Origin: Solirubrobacter deserti
GTDB taxonomy: Bacteria > Actinomycetota > Thermoleophilia > Solirubrobacterales > Solirubrobacteraceae
Direction of reading: 5' to 3'
Length of the DNA stretch: 64,000 nt
Assembly: GCF_027587175.1 (NCBI RefSeq)
Contig: NZ_JAPCID010000005.1
Location: forward strand, 124,001-188,000
A model generated the notes under the pieces. That model had not been told where the DNA came from. It saw only the letters and a program-made list of their open reading frames with translations, and searched no databases. How positions within the stretch are numbered: position 1 is the first letter of the stretch; the number at the start of each line of letters is the position of its first letter. A program made the position numbers and the translations under genes. Shown piece by piece: positions 35,695 to 43,827 of the stretch.

Positions 35695-37128
35695 CTACGC
35701 CACCACGGCGACCTCGGATTCGAGGTTTGCGGCGGCGCCGAGCAGAATGGATTGAGTCGCTTCGAACCGTTCTTGGGCTTCTGCCGCAGTACTCCCGATT
35801 GCGGTCATTCCCATCCGCCCCAGCTCGGTGAGGGCGCTGAGCATGTGGAACACCACCCCGCGGCCGTCAGGATCCAGACCCGGTCGATCCGCAAGAGCGA
35901 ACAACGCACCGTCCCCGAGCGCGGACAGACGAGGTGAAGCGAGGTAGTCGGTCGCCACGTAGTGGCGGATCGCGCCGTCCGGCGCGCGGAAGACGCCCGC
36001 CCGCGGGTCGTAGCTTCCACCCGTCACCAGCTCGAGCGCGTACAGCGGGTGCGTCGTCGCGCCCTTGCGCAGGTTGATCTCGATCGCGTACGCGCTCCAG
36101 CTGCCCGAGCGGTTGCGGCCGACGATGAAGTCGATCGCCGCGCGGCCGATCGCGCCCTCGGCCACGAGCAGCGCGCCGATCCGCTCGGCGGCCTCGGTGA
36201 TCAGGCCCGAGTACGCGGGCTCGGCCGGGAAGCGGCAGCCGACGCAGCGGTCGCCGTCCAGCAGCTGGTCGTGGGTGGAGACGACGCGCGCGCCGTCGGC
36301 CGAGAGCTCGAGCTGGACGCTCGGGCTGCGCAGCTCGCGCGCGACGATCCGCTCCTCGACGACGCCGCCGCCGCGCTCGAGGCGCTCGAAGTACTCGTGC
36401 AGCGTGACGTTCGGCGCCTGCAGGCGCATCGCGTCCACGCGCTCGGCGATTCGCAGCAGCTCCGCGCGCGTGCCGGTGCGCCCGATCCCGCGCAGCTCGA
36501 CGATCGCGTTGCCCTCGCCGGACACGCCGTCGTCGAGCTTGACGACGACCTGCCCGATCCGCGGCCGGACCGACCGCAGCCGGGCGATCGCGGCGATCAC
36601 GTCCGCGCGCGAGCGCACGTGCTCGACGCCGAGCGGGTGCGCGACACCCGCGCGCGCGAACAGCTCCCGCCCGCCGCTCTTGGTCCCGAGGTAGGCGAGC
36701 GCGGGGTGCGCGCCCTGGACGGGGACGCCGAGCTCGGCGCCGAGCGCGAACTCCAGCTCGGTCGTGATGTACGGGACGAGGTGCGCGTCCTGGTGGTCGG
36801 TGATCTCCCAGCGGATGCGGGTGAGCAGCGTCGGGCGCTCGAGCAGCTTGGCCGAGAGCGGGCGCAGCGACGGGTCGTCGGCGCTGAGCATCGTCAGGCG
36901 GTTGCGGGCGTCCTCGCGGATGTCGGCGGGCAGCAGGCCGAGGTAGTACTCGACGATCTCCTGAGCGACCGGCATCGACGTGACGTAGACCACGCGGACG
37001 TGGCGTTCTCGCAGCCGCAGCAGCAGGCACAGCAGGCGTTCTTCGTACGCCTGCGTCTCCGCCGGGGGCTCGTGGAACTTCTCGATCGTCCGGGACGGGA
37101 CGACCACGACCGTCGTGGCTCTCCTCAT
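35695..37128 (-). CDS. ATP-grasp ligase related to peptide ligase PGM1
   Basis: 477 residues. N-terminal Rossmann-like part (TTVVVVPSRTIEKFHEPPAE; HVRVVYVTSMPVAQEIVEYYLGLLP), then an ATP-grasp domain: VVVKLDDGVSGEGNAIVEL, EERIVARELRSPSVQLELS, and AYAIEINLRKGATTHP supplying the Mg-binding Glu/Asn. The nearest family I recognise is the PGM1-related group, whose founder ligates amino acids to a small peptide in pheganomycin synthesis. Substrates are not predictable here. No dedicated precursor peptide or biosynthetic neighbours are visible; the gene is divergent from a cytosine deaminase. Confidence 0.75.
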   Translation of the reverse strand: MRRATTVVVVPSRTIEKFHEPPAETQAYEERLLCLLLRLRERHVRVVYVTSMPVAQEIVEYYLGLLPADIREDARNRLTMLSADDPSLRPLSAKLLERPTLLTRIRWEITDHQDAHLVPYITTELEFALGAELGVPVQGAHPALAYLGTKSGGRELFARAGVAHPLGVEHVRSRADVIAAIARLRSVRPRIGQVVVKLDDGVSGEGNAIVELRGIGRTGTRAELLRIAERVDAMRLQAPNVTLHEYFERLERGGGVVEERIVARELRSPSVQLELSADGARVVSTHDQLLDGDRCVGCRFPAEPAYSGLITEAAERIGALLVAEGAIGRAAIDFIVGRNRSGSWSAYAIEINLRKGATTHPLYALELVTGGSYDPRAGVFRAPDGAIRHYVATDYLASPRLSALGDGALFALADRPGLDPDGRGVVFHMLSALTELGRMGMTAIGSTAAEAQERFEATQSILLGAAANLESEVAVVA

Positions 37129-37200
37129 GGCGCGCGGAAATATGACGACTCGTCGAGGCGCTGCCTAGCCCACCAAGGGATAAATGTTCACACCGCCGCG

Positions 37201-37206
37201 TACCCT
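37201..37206 (+). promoter_or_regulatory. leaderless -10 box of the deaminase gene
   Basis: TACCCT, 6 nt before ATG 37213. Confidence 0.45.
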
Positions 37207-37212
37207 GGACGA

Positions 37213-37653
37213 ATGGATGCCCGGGCGATGCTGGCGGTGGCCCTCGAAGAGGCCCGGATCGGCCGTGCAGAGGACGGAATCCCGATCGGCGCGGCGCTGT
37301 TTTCCCGCGACGGTGAGCTGCTCGGGCGCGGGCACAACCGGCGCGTCCAGGACGACGATCCGTCGGTCCACGGCGAGACCGACGCGTTCCGGGCGGCCGG
37401 ACGGAGACGCTCGTATCGCGACACGGTGATGGTCACCACTTTGTCGCCGTGCTGGTACTGCTCAGGGCTCGTCCGCCAGTTCGGCATCTCGGCCGTGGTC
37501 ATCGGCGAGTCGCGTACGTTTGCCGGCGGGGCCGCGTGGCTGCGAGAGTCGGGTGTAGAGGTGATCGACCTGGACTCGACCGAGTGCTACGAGCTGCTGC
37601 AGGGTTTCATCGCCGAGCACCCTGAGGTCTGGAACGAGGACATCGGGGAGTGA
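37213..37653 (+). CDS. cytosine/nucleoside deaminase (yeast Fcy1-like)
   Basis: 146 residues of the zinc-dependent CDA fold: H53-G-E55 in VHGETDAF and P79-C-W-Y-C83 in LSPCWYCSGLV supply the zinc ligands and catalytic Glu. The C-terminus, ECYELLQGFIAEHPEVWNEDIGE, closely matches that of yeast cytosine deaminase, including the W..EDIGE lid, so cytosine to uracil is the best guess. A frame upstream exists but the family start is ATG 37213. Its stop overlaps the GTG of the next gene. Confidence 0.85.
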   Translation: MDARAMLAVALEEARIGRAEDGIPIGAALFSRDGELLGRGHNRRVQDDDPSVHGETDAFRAAGRRRSYRDTVMVTTLSPCWYCSGLVRQFGISAVVIGESRTFAGGAAWLRESGVEVIDLDSTECYELLQGFIAEHPEVWNEDIGE

Positions 37654-38237
37654 TCGCGGCGGCGCTGATCTCGCTGGCGGCCGCCTGCCCGGCGGAGACG
37701 CCGGCCGCGATGCGGCTGGAGGGCGTGCCGCCGGTGCTGGTCTCCGGCCGCTCGTACACCGCTTCGCTGGCGCCGACCGGCGTGGGGGAGGCGACGGGGG
37801 CGGGGTGGACGCTCGGCGTGTTCGACCGGCTCGGGCGCGGGTGGAAGGCCGACCTGCCTTCGCTCGGGTTCCAGCAGGCGTTCAGCGTCGGGCTGACGGG
37901 GGCGCCGTACGCGGTGTCGGCGACCTACGCGGAGCCGTCGTGCACGCGGACGCTCTCCGTATCGGCCGCGGTGGAACGGCGGGTGCTCGCCGTGGCCGAC
38001 TGCCGGCGCGGTGTGAGCGAGCCGCGGACGCTCGTCGTGGGCTGCGACGGGCGTCGTGTGCGGGTGCGCGGGTTGAGCTGGCGCGGGTGGAACGAGGACG
38101 TGGCGGTGGGGACGGGCGCGGGCGGCGCGCGCGTGCGGCTGTCGCGGCCGCAGGAGTGCGTCGCGGTCGACGGCTTCATCTATACCCGGGCGCGCGTTGA
38201 CGGGCGCCGCTACGTGCTCGACTGCCCGATCGTTTGA
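37650..38237 (+). CDS. exported protein, unknown
   Basis: 195 residues with a short N-terminal hydrophobic stretch (MIAAALISLAAACPAETPAA), possibly a signal peptide or weak lipobox, then beta-rich sequence with six Cys (for example AEPSCTRTL, VADCRRG, VVGCDGR, RPQECVA, VLDCPIV), compatible with disulfides outside the cell. GTG 37650 overlaps the deaminase stop by four bases, so expression is coupled, but no functional link is evident. Confidence 0.55.
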   Translation: MIAAALISLAAACPAETPAAMRLEGVPPVLVSGRSYTASLAPTGVGEATGAGWTLGVFDRLGRGWKADLPSLGFQQAFSVGLTGAPYAVSATYAEPSCTRTLSVSAAVERRVLAVADCRRGVSEPRTLVVGCDGRRVRVRGLSWRGWNEDVAVGTGAGGARVRLSRPQECVAVDGFIYTRARVDGRRYVLDCPIV

Positions 38238-38240
38238 GTT

Positions 38241-38263
38241 TGCGCACGGGTTTCCGTGCGAAA
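38241..38263 (+). terminator. hairpin after the exported protein gene
   Basis: CGCACGG (38243-38249) pairs with CCGTGCG (38254-38260) around GTTT, with flanking TTTG/AAA partly extending the stem. It starts four bases after the stop. Confidence 0.5.
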
Positions 38264-38306
38264 CGTTCGCTGGAAGTGAAGCGGTTCGTCTCTCAGGCTG
38301 GGGCGC

Positions 38307-39041
38307 ATGGTCTTCGCTCCGCTGCTCGCCGCGCCTGTCCTGATGTGGCTCGCCTCCTGGGTCGAGCGACGCCTCGGCCCGGCCGTCGGCGGGGCGGTGG
38401 CGGCGATGCCGTTCGCGATCACGCTCATCGTGGTCGCGCTGGGCGCTGAAGGGCCGGCGGTGGCGGAGAGCGCGGCGGCGCACGTGGTGGCGCAGGTGGC
38501 GTTCGCGGTCGCCTTCGCGCGGGTGATCGTGCGGCGCGGCTCCTTGCTCGGAGTCGCGGCGGCGGCGGTCGCGTTCGCCGCCGTCTCGCTGCTCGTCGCC
38601 CTCGTCCCGGCGTGGGTGGCGATCGCCTGCGCGGTCCCGGCGCTGCTGGCGAAGATCAAGGTGCCAGGCACCTCGAGGTTCGAGGGCGAGCCGCTCGACG
38701 CGCGGGTCGGCGCGGGGGTCGTGACCGCGATCGTGGGCTGCGCGCTGGTGGTCGCCGAGGTGTCGGGGCCGGAGCTGGCGGGAATCGTGGCCGCGTTCCC
38801 GACGCTCAGCGCGACGTTCGCTCTGCTGGTCGCTCGCTCGCGGGGCGTCGCGGCGGCCGCGAGCGCCTTGGGCGGGCTGATCGTCGGGCTGCGCGGCTAC
38901 CTCGCGTTCTGCGTGGTGGTCGCGGTGACGGGCTCGGTCGTGCTCGGGCTGCTGGCGGTCGCCGCGATGAATGTCACGGCCGCGTGGAGTCTGAGGTTGC
39001 ATGTCACTTCCGCAGATCGTGGACGAGCAGAGCTGGCGTGA
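38307..39041 (+). CDS. polytopic membrane protein, unknown
   Basis: 244 residues with seven or so hydrophobic helices and small-residue-rich segments (GGAVAAMPFAITLIVVALG; LAGIVAAFPTLSATFALLVA), suggesting two internally related halves. No family recognised with confidence. Residues about 118-122 (KVPGT) are encoded by a perfect palindrome inserted between helices. The last 41 bases overlap the DUF899 gene. Confidence 0.6.
   Translation: MVFAPLLAAPVLMWLASWVERRLGPAVGGAVAAMPFAITLIVVALGAEGPAVAESAAAHVVAQVAFAVAFARVIVRRGSLLGVAAAAVAFAAVSLLVALVPAWVAIACAVPALLAKIKVPGTSRFEGEPLDARVGAGVVTAIVGCALVVAEVSGPELAGIVAAFPTLSATFALLVARSRGVAAAASALGGLIVGLRGYLAFCVVVAVTGSVVLGLLAVAAMNVTAAWSLRLHVTSADRGRAELA
38659..38673. 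repeat. REP-like palindrome inside a coding sequence
   Basis: AGGTGCC-A-GGCACCT, perfect 7-bp arms with a 1-base centre. It is read in frame as K-V-P-G-T-S in a loop of the membrane protein. The same palindrome core is known to me as a dispersed element in several phyla. Confidence 0.5.
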
Positions 39042-39645
39042 GGCCAACGGCGCGCTGATCGAGAAGGAGAAGGCGGCGACGCGAGCGCGCGACGCGCTCG
39101 CCGCCGAGCGCCGGCGGCAGCCGATGACGGCCTTCCGGACGGACTTCGCGTTCGACGGGCCCTCCGGGCGGTTGACCTTCCTCGACCTGTTCGAGGGCCG
39201 GCCGCAGTTGATCCTCTACCACTTCTGGTTCCCCGAGGACGGCGAGCCGTGCGGCGGCTGCTCGATGTTCACCGACCAGGTGTCCGAGCTCGCCCACCTG
39301 CACGCGCGTGACGTGTCGTTCGCGCTGGTCTCGCGCGCGCCGCAGGAGCGGATCGCGGCCTACAAGGCGCGGATGGGGTGGAGCGTGCCGTGGTACACGG
39401 ACGACCTGTCGTTCCAGCAGGCGTGCGGGACGACGGAGTACTTCCGGCTGCAGGTCTTCCTGCGTGCCGGGGAGCGCGCGTTTCTCACCTACGAGACGCG
39501 CGGGCGCGGCGTCGAGGCGCTCGGGTCGGTGTGGACGTTCCTCGACCTGGTGCCGTTCGGCCGCCAGGAGGAGTGGGAGGACACCCCGGCGGGGCGGCCG
39601 CAGGAGCCGCCCTACCAGTGGTGGCGCAAGAAGGACGAGTACTAG
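39001..39645 (+). CDS. DUF899-family thioredoxin-like protein
   Basis: 214 residues matching DUF899: FRTDFAFDGPSGRLTFLDLFEGRPQLILYHFWF, then CGGCSMFTDQVSELAHL in place of a redox CxxC (C-G-G-C), and RMGWSVPWYTDDLSFQQACG. Thioredoxin-like fold of unproven function; a thiol redox role is inference. ATG 39001 lies within the preceding gene. Terminator hairpins follow at once. Confidence 0.85.
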   Translation: MSLPQIVDEQSWREANGALIEKEKAATRARDALAAERRRQPMTAFRTDFAFDGPSGRLTFLDLFEGRPQLILYHFWFPEDGEPCGGCSMFTDQVSELAHLHARDVSFALVSRAPQERIAAYKARMGWSVPWYTDDLSFQQACGTTEYFRLQVFLRAGERAFLTYETRGRGVEALGSVWTFLDLVPFGRQEEWEDTPAGRPQEPPYQWWRKKDEY

Positions 39646-39715
39646 GCGCCCGATGGGCGCGGCCGGCTTCGCCGGCGCGTGCCCATTCCGGCTGCAGCAT
39701 CGCTTCGCGGATGCT
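39646..39715. terminator. cluster of three hairpins between convergent genes
   Basis: GCGCCC-GAT-GGGCGC (39646-39660), GCCGGC-TTC-GCCGGC (39662-39676) and AGCATCGC-TTC-GCGGATGCT (39696-39715, one bulge). They fill the whole gap between the DUF899 stop and the acetyltransferase stop and probably terminate from both sides. Confidence 0.6.
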
Positions 39716-40165
39716 CTATGCGAGCTTCGCGCCGAGGAACAGCGTGCGGCCGGGCGGCTTGGGCTCGAGCTTGAAGCCGAGGCTCGTGTAGAGGCCGATC
39801 GCGTGCGTGTTCTGCTCGTTGACGTCGAGCTCGATGCGCTGGCAGCCGCGCTCGCGGGCGCGGTCGATCGCGGCCTGGGTGAGCGCCTTGCCCAGGCCCG
39901 TGCCGCGCGCGCGGTCCTTCACATAGACGTCTTCGAGCCAGCAGTCCTCCGTGCCCGTCCAGGCCGAGAGACGGAAGCGGATCTGGGCCAGGCCGTCGGT
40001 GCCCGCGAGCAGGAACTCCGTGTTCGGGTCCTCGAGCAGCTTGGCGGCGGTCGTCCGGAACGTCTCGTCGGACGGCGTCGTCGAGTTCCACCAGTCGCGG
40101 AAGCCGATCAGCAGGTCGGTGACGGTGTCCAGGTCCTCCGGCCCGGCGGTGCGGATGTCAGGCAT
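39716..40165 (-). CDS. GNAT-family N-acetyltransferase
   Basis: 149 residues with the acetyl-CoA motif RGTGLGKALTQAAIDRARERG and a C-terminal NEQNTHAIGLYTSLGFK typical of GNAT enzymes acting on small molecules or N-termini. Substrate unknown. ATG 40165 shares one base with the TGA of the PPOX gene upstream, so they are co-translated. Confidence 0.85.
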   Translation of the reverse strand: MPDIRTAGPEDLDTVTDLLIGFRDWWNSTTPSDETFRTTAAKLLEDPNTEFLLAGTDGLAQIRFRLSAWTGTEDCWLEDVYVKDRARGTGLGKALTQAAIDRARERGCQRIELDVNEQNTHAIGLYTSLGFKLEPKPPGRTLFLGAKLA

Positions 40166-40584
40166 CAGAAGCCGCGCACCTTGGTCAGCTCGATGTCGAC
40201 GGCGACGCTGTACTCGGCCGCGAACGCCTCCGGCGTCATCTTCAGGCTGCTCAGGCTGCGCTGGTACTTCTCGACGTACGCCGCGTCCTCGTGCGCGGGC
40301 TCGCTCGAACCGACGATGGTCGCCCGGCCGTTGAGCACGACGATGTCACCGCCGGTCTCCGTGCCGCGGAAGTTCAGCGACACCCTCGGGTTGCTCTCGA
40401 TCGTCTTCACGCGCAAGCTCTTCGGGAGGGTGTACAGGCGGACGTTGGTCGCGCCGTCCCACAGGAACCACACCGGGTTCGGGACGGGTTGCCCGCCGGG
40501 CGTGACCGTCGTCAGCCACACCACCTCGTCCTCTCGGAGATGGCGAGCGGCGCGTTGTCCGAAGTCCGTGGCCTCATCGATCAT
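40165..40584 (-). CDS. PPOX-fold flavin/F420-binding oxidoreductase
   Basis: 139 residues matching the split-barrel FMN/F420 family (TIGR03667-like): EDEVVWLTTVTPGGQPVPNPVWFLWDG, KTIESNPRVSLNFRGT and GDIVVLNGRATIVGS. Such proteins in Actinobacteria often use F420; the cofactor cannot be told from sequence alone. Leaderless start at ATG 40584 with TACGAT 6 nt upstream. Divergent from a secreted protein gene with 23 bases between starts. Confidence 0.8.
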   Translation of the reverse strand: MIDEATDFGQRAARHLREDEVVWLTTVTPGGQPVPNPVWFLWDGATNVRLYTLPKSLRVKTIESNPRVSLNFRGTETGGDIVVLNGRATIVGSSEPAHEDAAYVEKYQRSLSSLKMTPEAFAAEYSVAVDIELTKVRGF

Positions 40585-40590
40585 CAACTG

Positions 40591-40596
40591 ATCGTA
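40591..40596 (-). promoter_or_regulatory. leaderless -10 box of the PPOX gene
   Basis: TACGAT on the minus strand, 6 nt before ATG 40584. It shares two bases with the divergent -10 box. Confidence 0.5.
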
Positions 40597-40600
40597 AGGT
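40595..40600 (+). promoter_or_regulatory. leaderless -10 box of the secreted protein gene
   Basis: TAAGGT, 7 nt before ATG 40608, overlapping the opposite -10 box. Confidence 0.5.
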
Positions 40601-40607
40601 CCCGGGC

Positions 40608-41411
40608 ATGCGAGCGATCGTCGCGGCGCTGGTCGCGTTCCTGGCTGCGGCCGCTCCGGCGCTCGCGCACGACTCGCTGGCGCCCGCCGGGGCGGACCAC
40701 AACTGGCTGCCCGACGAGGAGTGGGTGCACCGGCACTGGGTGCCGTTCGACGAGCGCGCCCTCGAATCCGCGCTGCGGTTGCGGCCGGGGCAGCTGGAGG
40801 CGTATCTCTACAACGACCATCACACGGTGGCCGCGCTGGCCCGTGCGCGGGGGATGGAGTTGGACCCGCTCGTGGCTCGCCTGGCGCCATCGTCGCCGCT
40901 GTTGCGCGAGCGCACGGTGCGCGTGCTGACCCAGGGCCATCTCGCGCAGCACCTGTTCTTCCACGTCTTCCACGGGTTGGATCTGCACCCGCACGCTGAG
41001 GACGTGTTCGGCATGCCCGCGGACGCGTACCGGGCGTTGCGCGAAGAGGGCGCGAGCTACGCGGAGATCGCGCGCGAGGGCGACGTGCCGGTGGCGCGGC
41101 TGCGCGCGCACGCGCGGAAGATGCTCGCGGCCGACCGGCGGGACGGTGTCGCGCGCGGGGAGGCCGTGGCGGCGTCCTCGGCCCGGGTGCAGGCGCGTGC
41201 GCTGCGGCGGCTCGACTGCTGGCTGACCCGTCCCGCCCCCGCGCTTGACCCCGGCAATCCGTACGGCAAGAATCGCTTCCTGCACGGTTCGCACGCGGCG
41301 GGCTGGCCGGGGACGGCCGCCGAGCGGCGCGCGGACGATCGGCGGGTCGAGCGCTTCCGGCGCGGGCTGATGCGTGCGTGCTGGCCGCATCCGAAGGCGT
41401 GGAAGGAGTGA
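40608..41411 (+). CDS. secreted His-rich protein, unknown
   Basis: 267 residues. Signal peptide ending at ALAH (about 21). The mature part is rich in His/Trp/Asp (PAGADHNWLPDEEWVHRHWVPFDE; LTQGHLAQHLFFHVFHGLDLHPHAEDVF), followed by a helix-turn-helix-like repeat of charged helices and a C-terminal PGNPYGKNRFLHGSHAAGWPGT. The His pattern could bind metal. I do not recognise the family. The next gene starts 4 bases after the stop, so they form an operon. Confidence 0.6.
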   Translation: MRAIVAALVAFLAAAAPALAHDSLAPAGADHNWLPDEEWVHRHWVPFDERALESALRLRPGQLEAYLYNDHHTVAALARARGMELDPLVARLAPSSPLLRERTVRVLTQGHLAQHLFFHVFHGLDLHPHAEDVFGMPADAYRALREEGASYAEIAREGDVPVARLRAHARKMLAADRRDGVARGEAVAASSARVQARALRRLDCWLTRPAPALDPGNPYGKNRFLHGSHAAGWPGTAAERRADDRRVERFRRGLMRACWPHPKAWKE

Positions 41412-41415
41412 GGAC

Positions 41416-42079
41416 ATGTCGCTGAAGGGCACGTCGTGCTTGGGGCTTGCCGTGATCGCCGCGTGCGTGGTCCCGGGAGCCGGCATTGCGCAGGAGCCGG
41501 CGCCGGCGCCGCCGATCTGGACGTTCCCGGCGTCGATCTACCCCGACCTCTCCGCCGCCCCGCCCGAGGACGTCGCGGACGCGAATAGGCTGTGGCTGCG
41601 CTCGAAGGCTTCGGCCGCGAAGCGCTTCCCGACGGTCGCCGCCGCGCGCAAGCTCGGCTACAAGGGCCAGGTCTCCAAGATCAAGCGGCCCAAGCCGTTC
41701 TTCTTCCACCTCCGGAACACCAAGCTCCACGAGGACGGCCGCGAGCTCGACGTGCGGTATCCCGAGGCGGTCGTCTATTGGTACGACCCGCCGCGCCCGA
41801 TGATCCTCGTGGCGTTCATGTACCGGGTGCACGAAGGCGCCGAGCCGGCGTACGCGCGGTCCGTCCTGCCCTGGCACTCCCACTGCGACGGCTGGTCGGT
41901 CGTCATGCACACCTGGTTCACGAACGACCTGCGCAGCGGCATCGCCCGCAAGCCGCCGCGCCCGGAGTTCTCCGCCACCTTCGGCCGCGACTTCGGCGAC
42001 CCGACGCCGGACTCGGCGTCGGGCTGCCAGCCCCGCGGGCACCGCCGCGGCGAGCACCCCCACCCCAACCACCACTTAA
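41416..42079 (+). CDS. secreted protein with an abnormal 3' end, unknown
   Basis: Signal peptide (to about GIAQ), then a globular part with RPKPFFFHLRNTKLHEDGRELDVRYPEAVVYWYDPPRPM and WHSHCDGWSVVMHTWFTNDL; family not recognised. The frame does not stop at 42079 but runs to 42690, antisense to the FG-GAP gene. In the +1 frame a TAA occurs at 42077-42079, right at the convergent gene's stop, after a C-rich tract (42055-42069). A single-base indel in that tract is the likely cause. The coordinate given is the presumed original end. Second gene of the operon. Confidence 0.55.
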
Positions 42080-43785
42080 CGCCGCTTGCGGGCCCTGTTG
42101 CTCTTGCCGGCCCGCACCACCACATTGCGCTTCTTGACGAAGTCGCGGACGGTCACCGAGCCCTGCGTCACGCGGGTGGTCGTCGTGTCGCACCGGTCGG
42201 TCACCAGCCACTTCGTGCCGCGCACGGTCGCCGCGCTGTAGCGCCCGGACGTCCGGAACGCGCCCTTCCCGTCACCCCACAGCTTGCGCGACTTCTTCTT
42301 CTGCGCGGCCGCGGACGCCCGCTTGGACCGGGGACAGCTGAGCTGCTCGGTGAGCGTCAGCGTCGTCAGCGGCCGCGACCCGCGCGTCTGGCTGCTGATC
42401 CTGAAGATGCCGTCGAAGAACTTCGCGGTCCCGCCGTTGTTGGCGGCTCTCAGCTCCACCGTGCCGTTGCGCGCGTCAACTGTCGTGCCGACCGGCAGTC
42501 GCTGCGTCTGCGCGAGGTCGACGTACGCGCGGCTCCCGGGCAGTCGGACCCGGACGCGGCCCTCGACGGGCGTCGCGTTCACGTTGCGCCCGGCGACCGG
42601 CTCGGGCAACGGCGTGGGAGTGGGGGCCGGCGGCTGCGGCGGCTGTGGAGGTGGCGGTTGCTGCGGGGGTGCAGTCGTGTTGAGAAATGAACTGAAGCTG
42701 CCCGGGAACGCCGAGCTCACTGCGAGATCCGGCCGCCCGTCGCGATTGAAGTCCCCGACAGCTGGGGTGTAGGCGCTCGCAAGCGCGATTGAAGGCTCTG
42801 GCGTCGTGCCTCCGGACAGCACCGTCAACGCACCGGCGCCCAAGCTCGCGACCGCTACGTCGGGTGAGCCGTTGCTGTCGAAGTCAGCGACGGCGATGTC
42901 TCTCGGCTGATCCGGCACGGCGACAGGCGACGTCGCGGTGAAGCCATCGTTGCTGCCGTTGCGCACCAGCAACTGAACCGAGTCACCCCCTTCGTTCGCC
43001 ACCGCGAGGTCGAGACGGCCATCCCGATTGAAGTCACCGGCTGCGATGCCCCACGGCTCCGCTCCGACCGGCACGGGGTCCTCGGCGGCGAACGTGCTGC
43101 CGTCTTGGCTGCGGATGAGGATCGACACGCTGTCATCACCGGCGTTGGTCACCGCGAGGTCGGGACGACCATCGCCATCGAAGTCACCTGGCGCGAGCTG
43201 GCGCGGGTTCGCGACGACTGGATAGCGGTTCGGCTGCTCGTCGACGAAACCGGTGCCCTGGCGGCGCAGCACGCCGACGGTGCTGTCCCGCCAACTCCCG
43301 TAGGCCAGATCCAAGGCGCCGTTGCCGTCGAAGTCCGCTGCGGCGAGGGCGCTTCCTCCTCCGGGCACAAACCCGGGGGAACCGCCGGAGACAAAGCCGT
43401 CATTCGTTGCGTTGCGCACCAGCAGCGAGACACTGGTCGCCTCAAACGTCGCGATCGCCAGGTCGGCCCGCGAATCCCCGCCGAAGTCGCCAGATGCGAT
43501 CGAGTTCGGTCCCTGGGGAACGCTGATCGGTGACCCGGGCTCCTCCACGAAACCGCCGCCCGGCTGCCGCAGATAGATCGAGACGCTGTCCGAATTCGTC
43601 GCGAAGCGACCATTTACCGCGGCGACATCGAGGAGACCGTCGCCATTGAAGTCGTTGACGGTGATCGCATACGTCGCGTACCGCGTCGGGAAGGGCGAGC
43701 CGGCCTCGAGTGCGAAGGTCGCGGCATGCGCGCTCGCCGGAAGCGCCAGCACTGCGAGGACGGCGACTAGCGAGTGGCGCTTCAT
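42076..43785 (-). CDS. secreted FG-GAP/VCBS-repeat protein with FecR-like tail
   Basis: 569 residues. Signal peptide (ALPASAHA). About seven FG-GAP repeats follow, each with DFNGDGLLDVAAVN- or DFDGDGRPDLAV-type calcium-binding turns, forming a seven-blade propeller (about 35-370). A Pro/Gln linker and a FecR-like module (VRVRLPGSRAYVDLAQTQRLPVGT) then lead to a Lys/Arg-rich end. Likely Ca-dependent binding outside the cell. ATG 43785 has GGGAG 9 nt upstream. Divergent from the cupin gene. Confidence 0.75.
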   Translation of the reverse strand: MKRHSLVAVLAVLALPASAHAATFALEAGSPFPTRYATYAITVNDFNGDGLLDVAAVNGRFATNSDSVSIYLRQPGGGFVEEPGSPISVPQGPNSIASGDFGGDSRADLAIATFEATSVSLLVRNATNDGFVSGGSPGFVPGGGSALAAADFDGNGALDLAYGSWRDSTVGVLRRQGTGFVDEQPNRYPVVANPRQLAPGDFDGDGRPDLAVTNAGDDSVSILIRSQDGSTFAAEDPVPVGAEPWGIAAGDFNRDGRLDLAVANEGGDSVQLLVRNGSNDGFTATSPVAVPDQPRDIAVADFDSNGSPDVAVASLGAGALTVLSGGTTPEPSIALASAYTPAVGDFNRDGRPDLAVSSAFPGSFSSFLNTTAPPQQPPPPQPPQPPAPTPTPLPEPVAGRNVNATPVEGRVRVRLPGSRAYVDLAQTQRLPVGTTVDARNGTVELRAANNGGTAKFFDGIFRISSQTRGSRPLTTLTLTEQLSCPRSKRASAAAQKKKSRKLWGDGKGAFRTSGRYSAATVRGTKWLVTDRCDTTTTRVTQGSVTVRDFVKKRNVVVRAGKSNRARKRR

Positions 43786-43815
43786 TGATCGATTCTCCCG
43801 CATCCCGATTGGATC

Positions 43816-43821
43816 TAGCCT
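43816..43821 (+). promoter_or_regulatory. leaderless -10 box of the cupin gene
   Basis: TAGCCT, 6 nt before ATG 43828. Confidence 0.45.
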
Positions 43822-43827
43822 GGTCGA

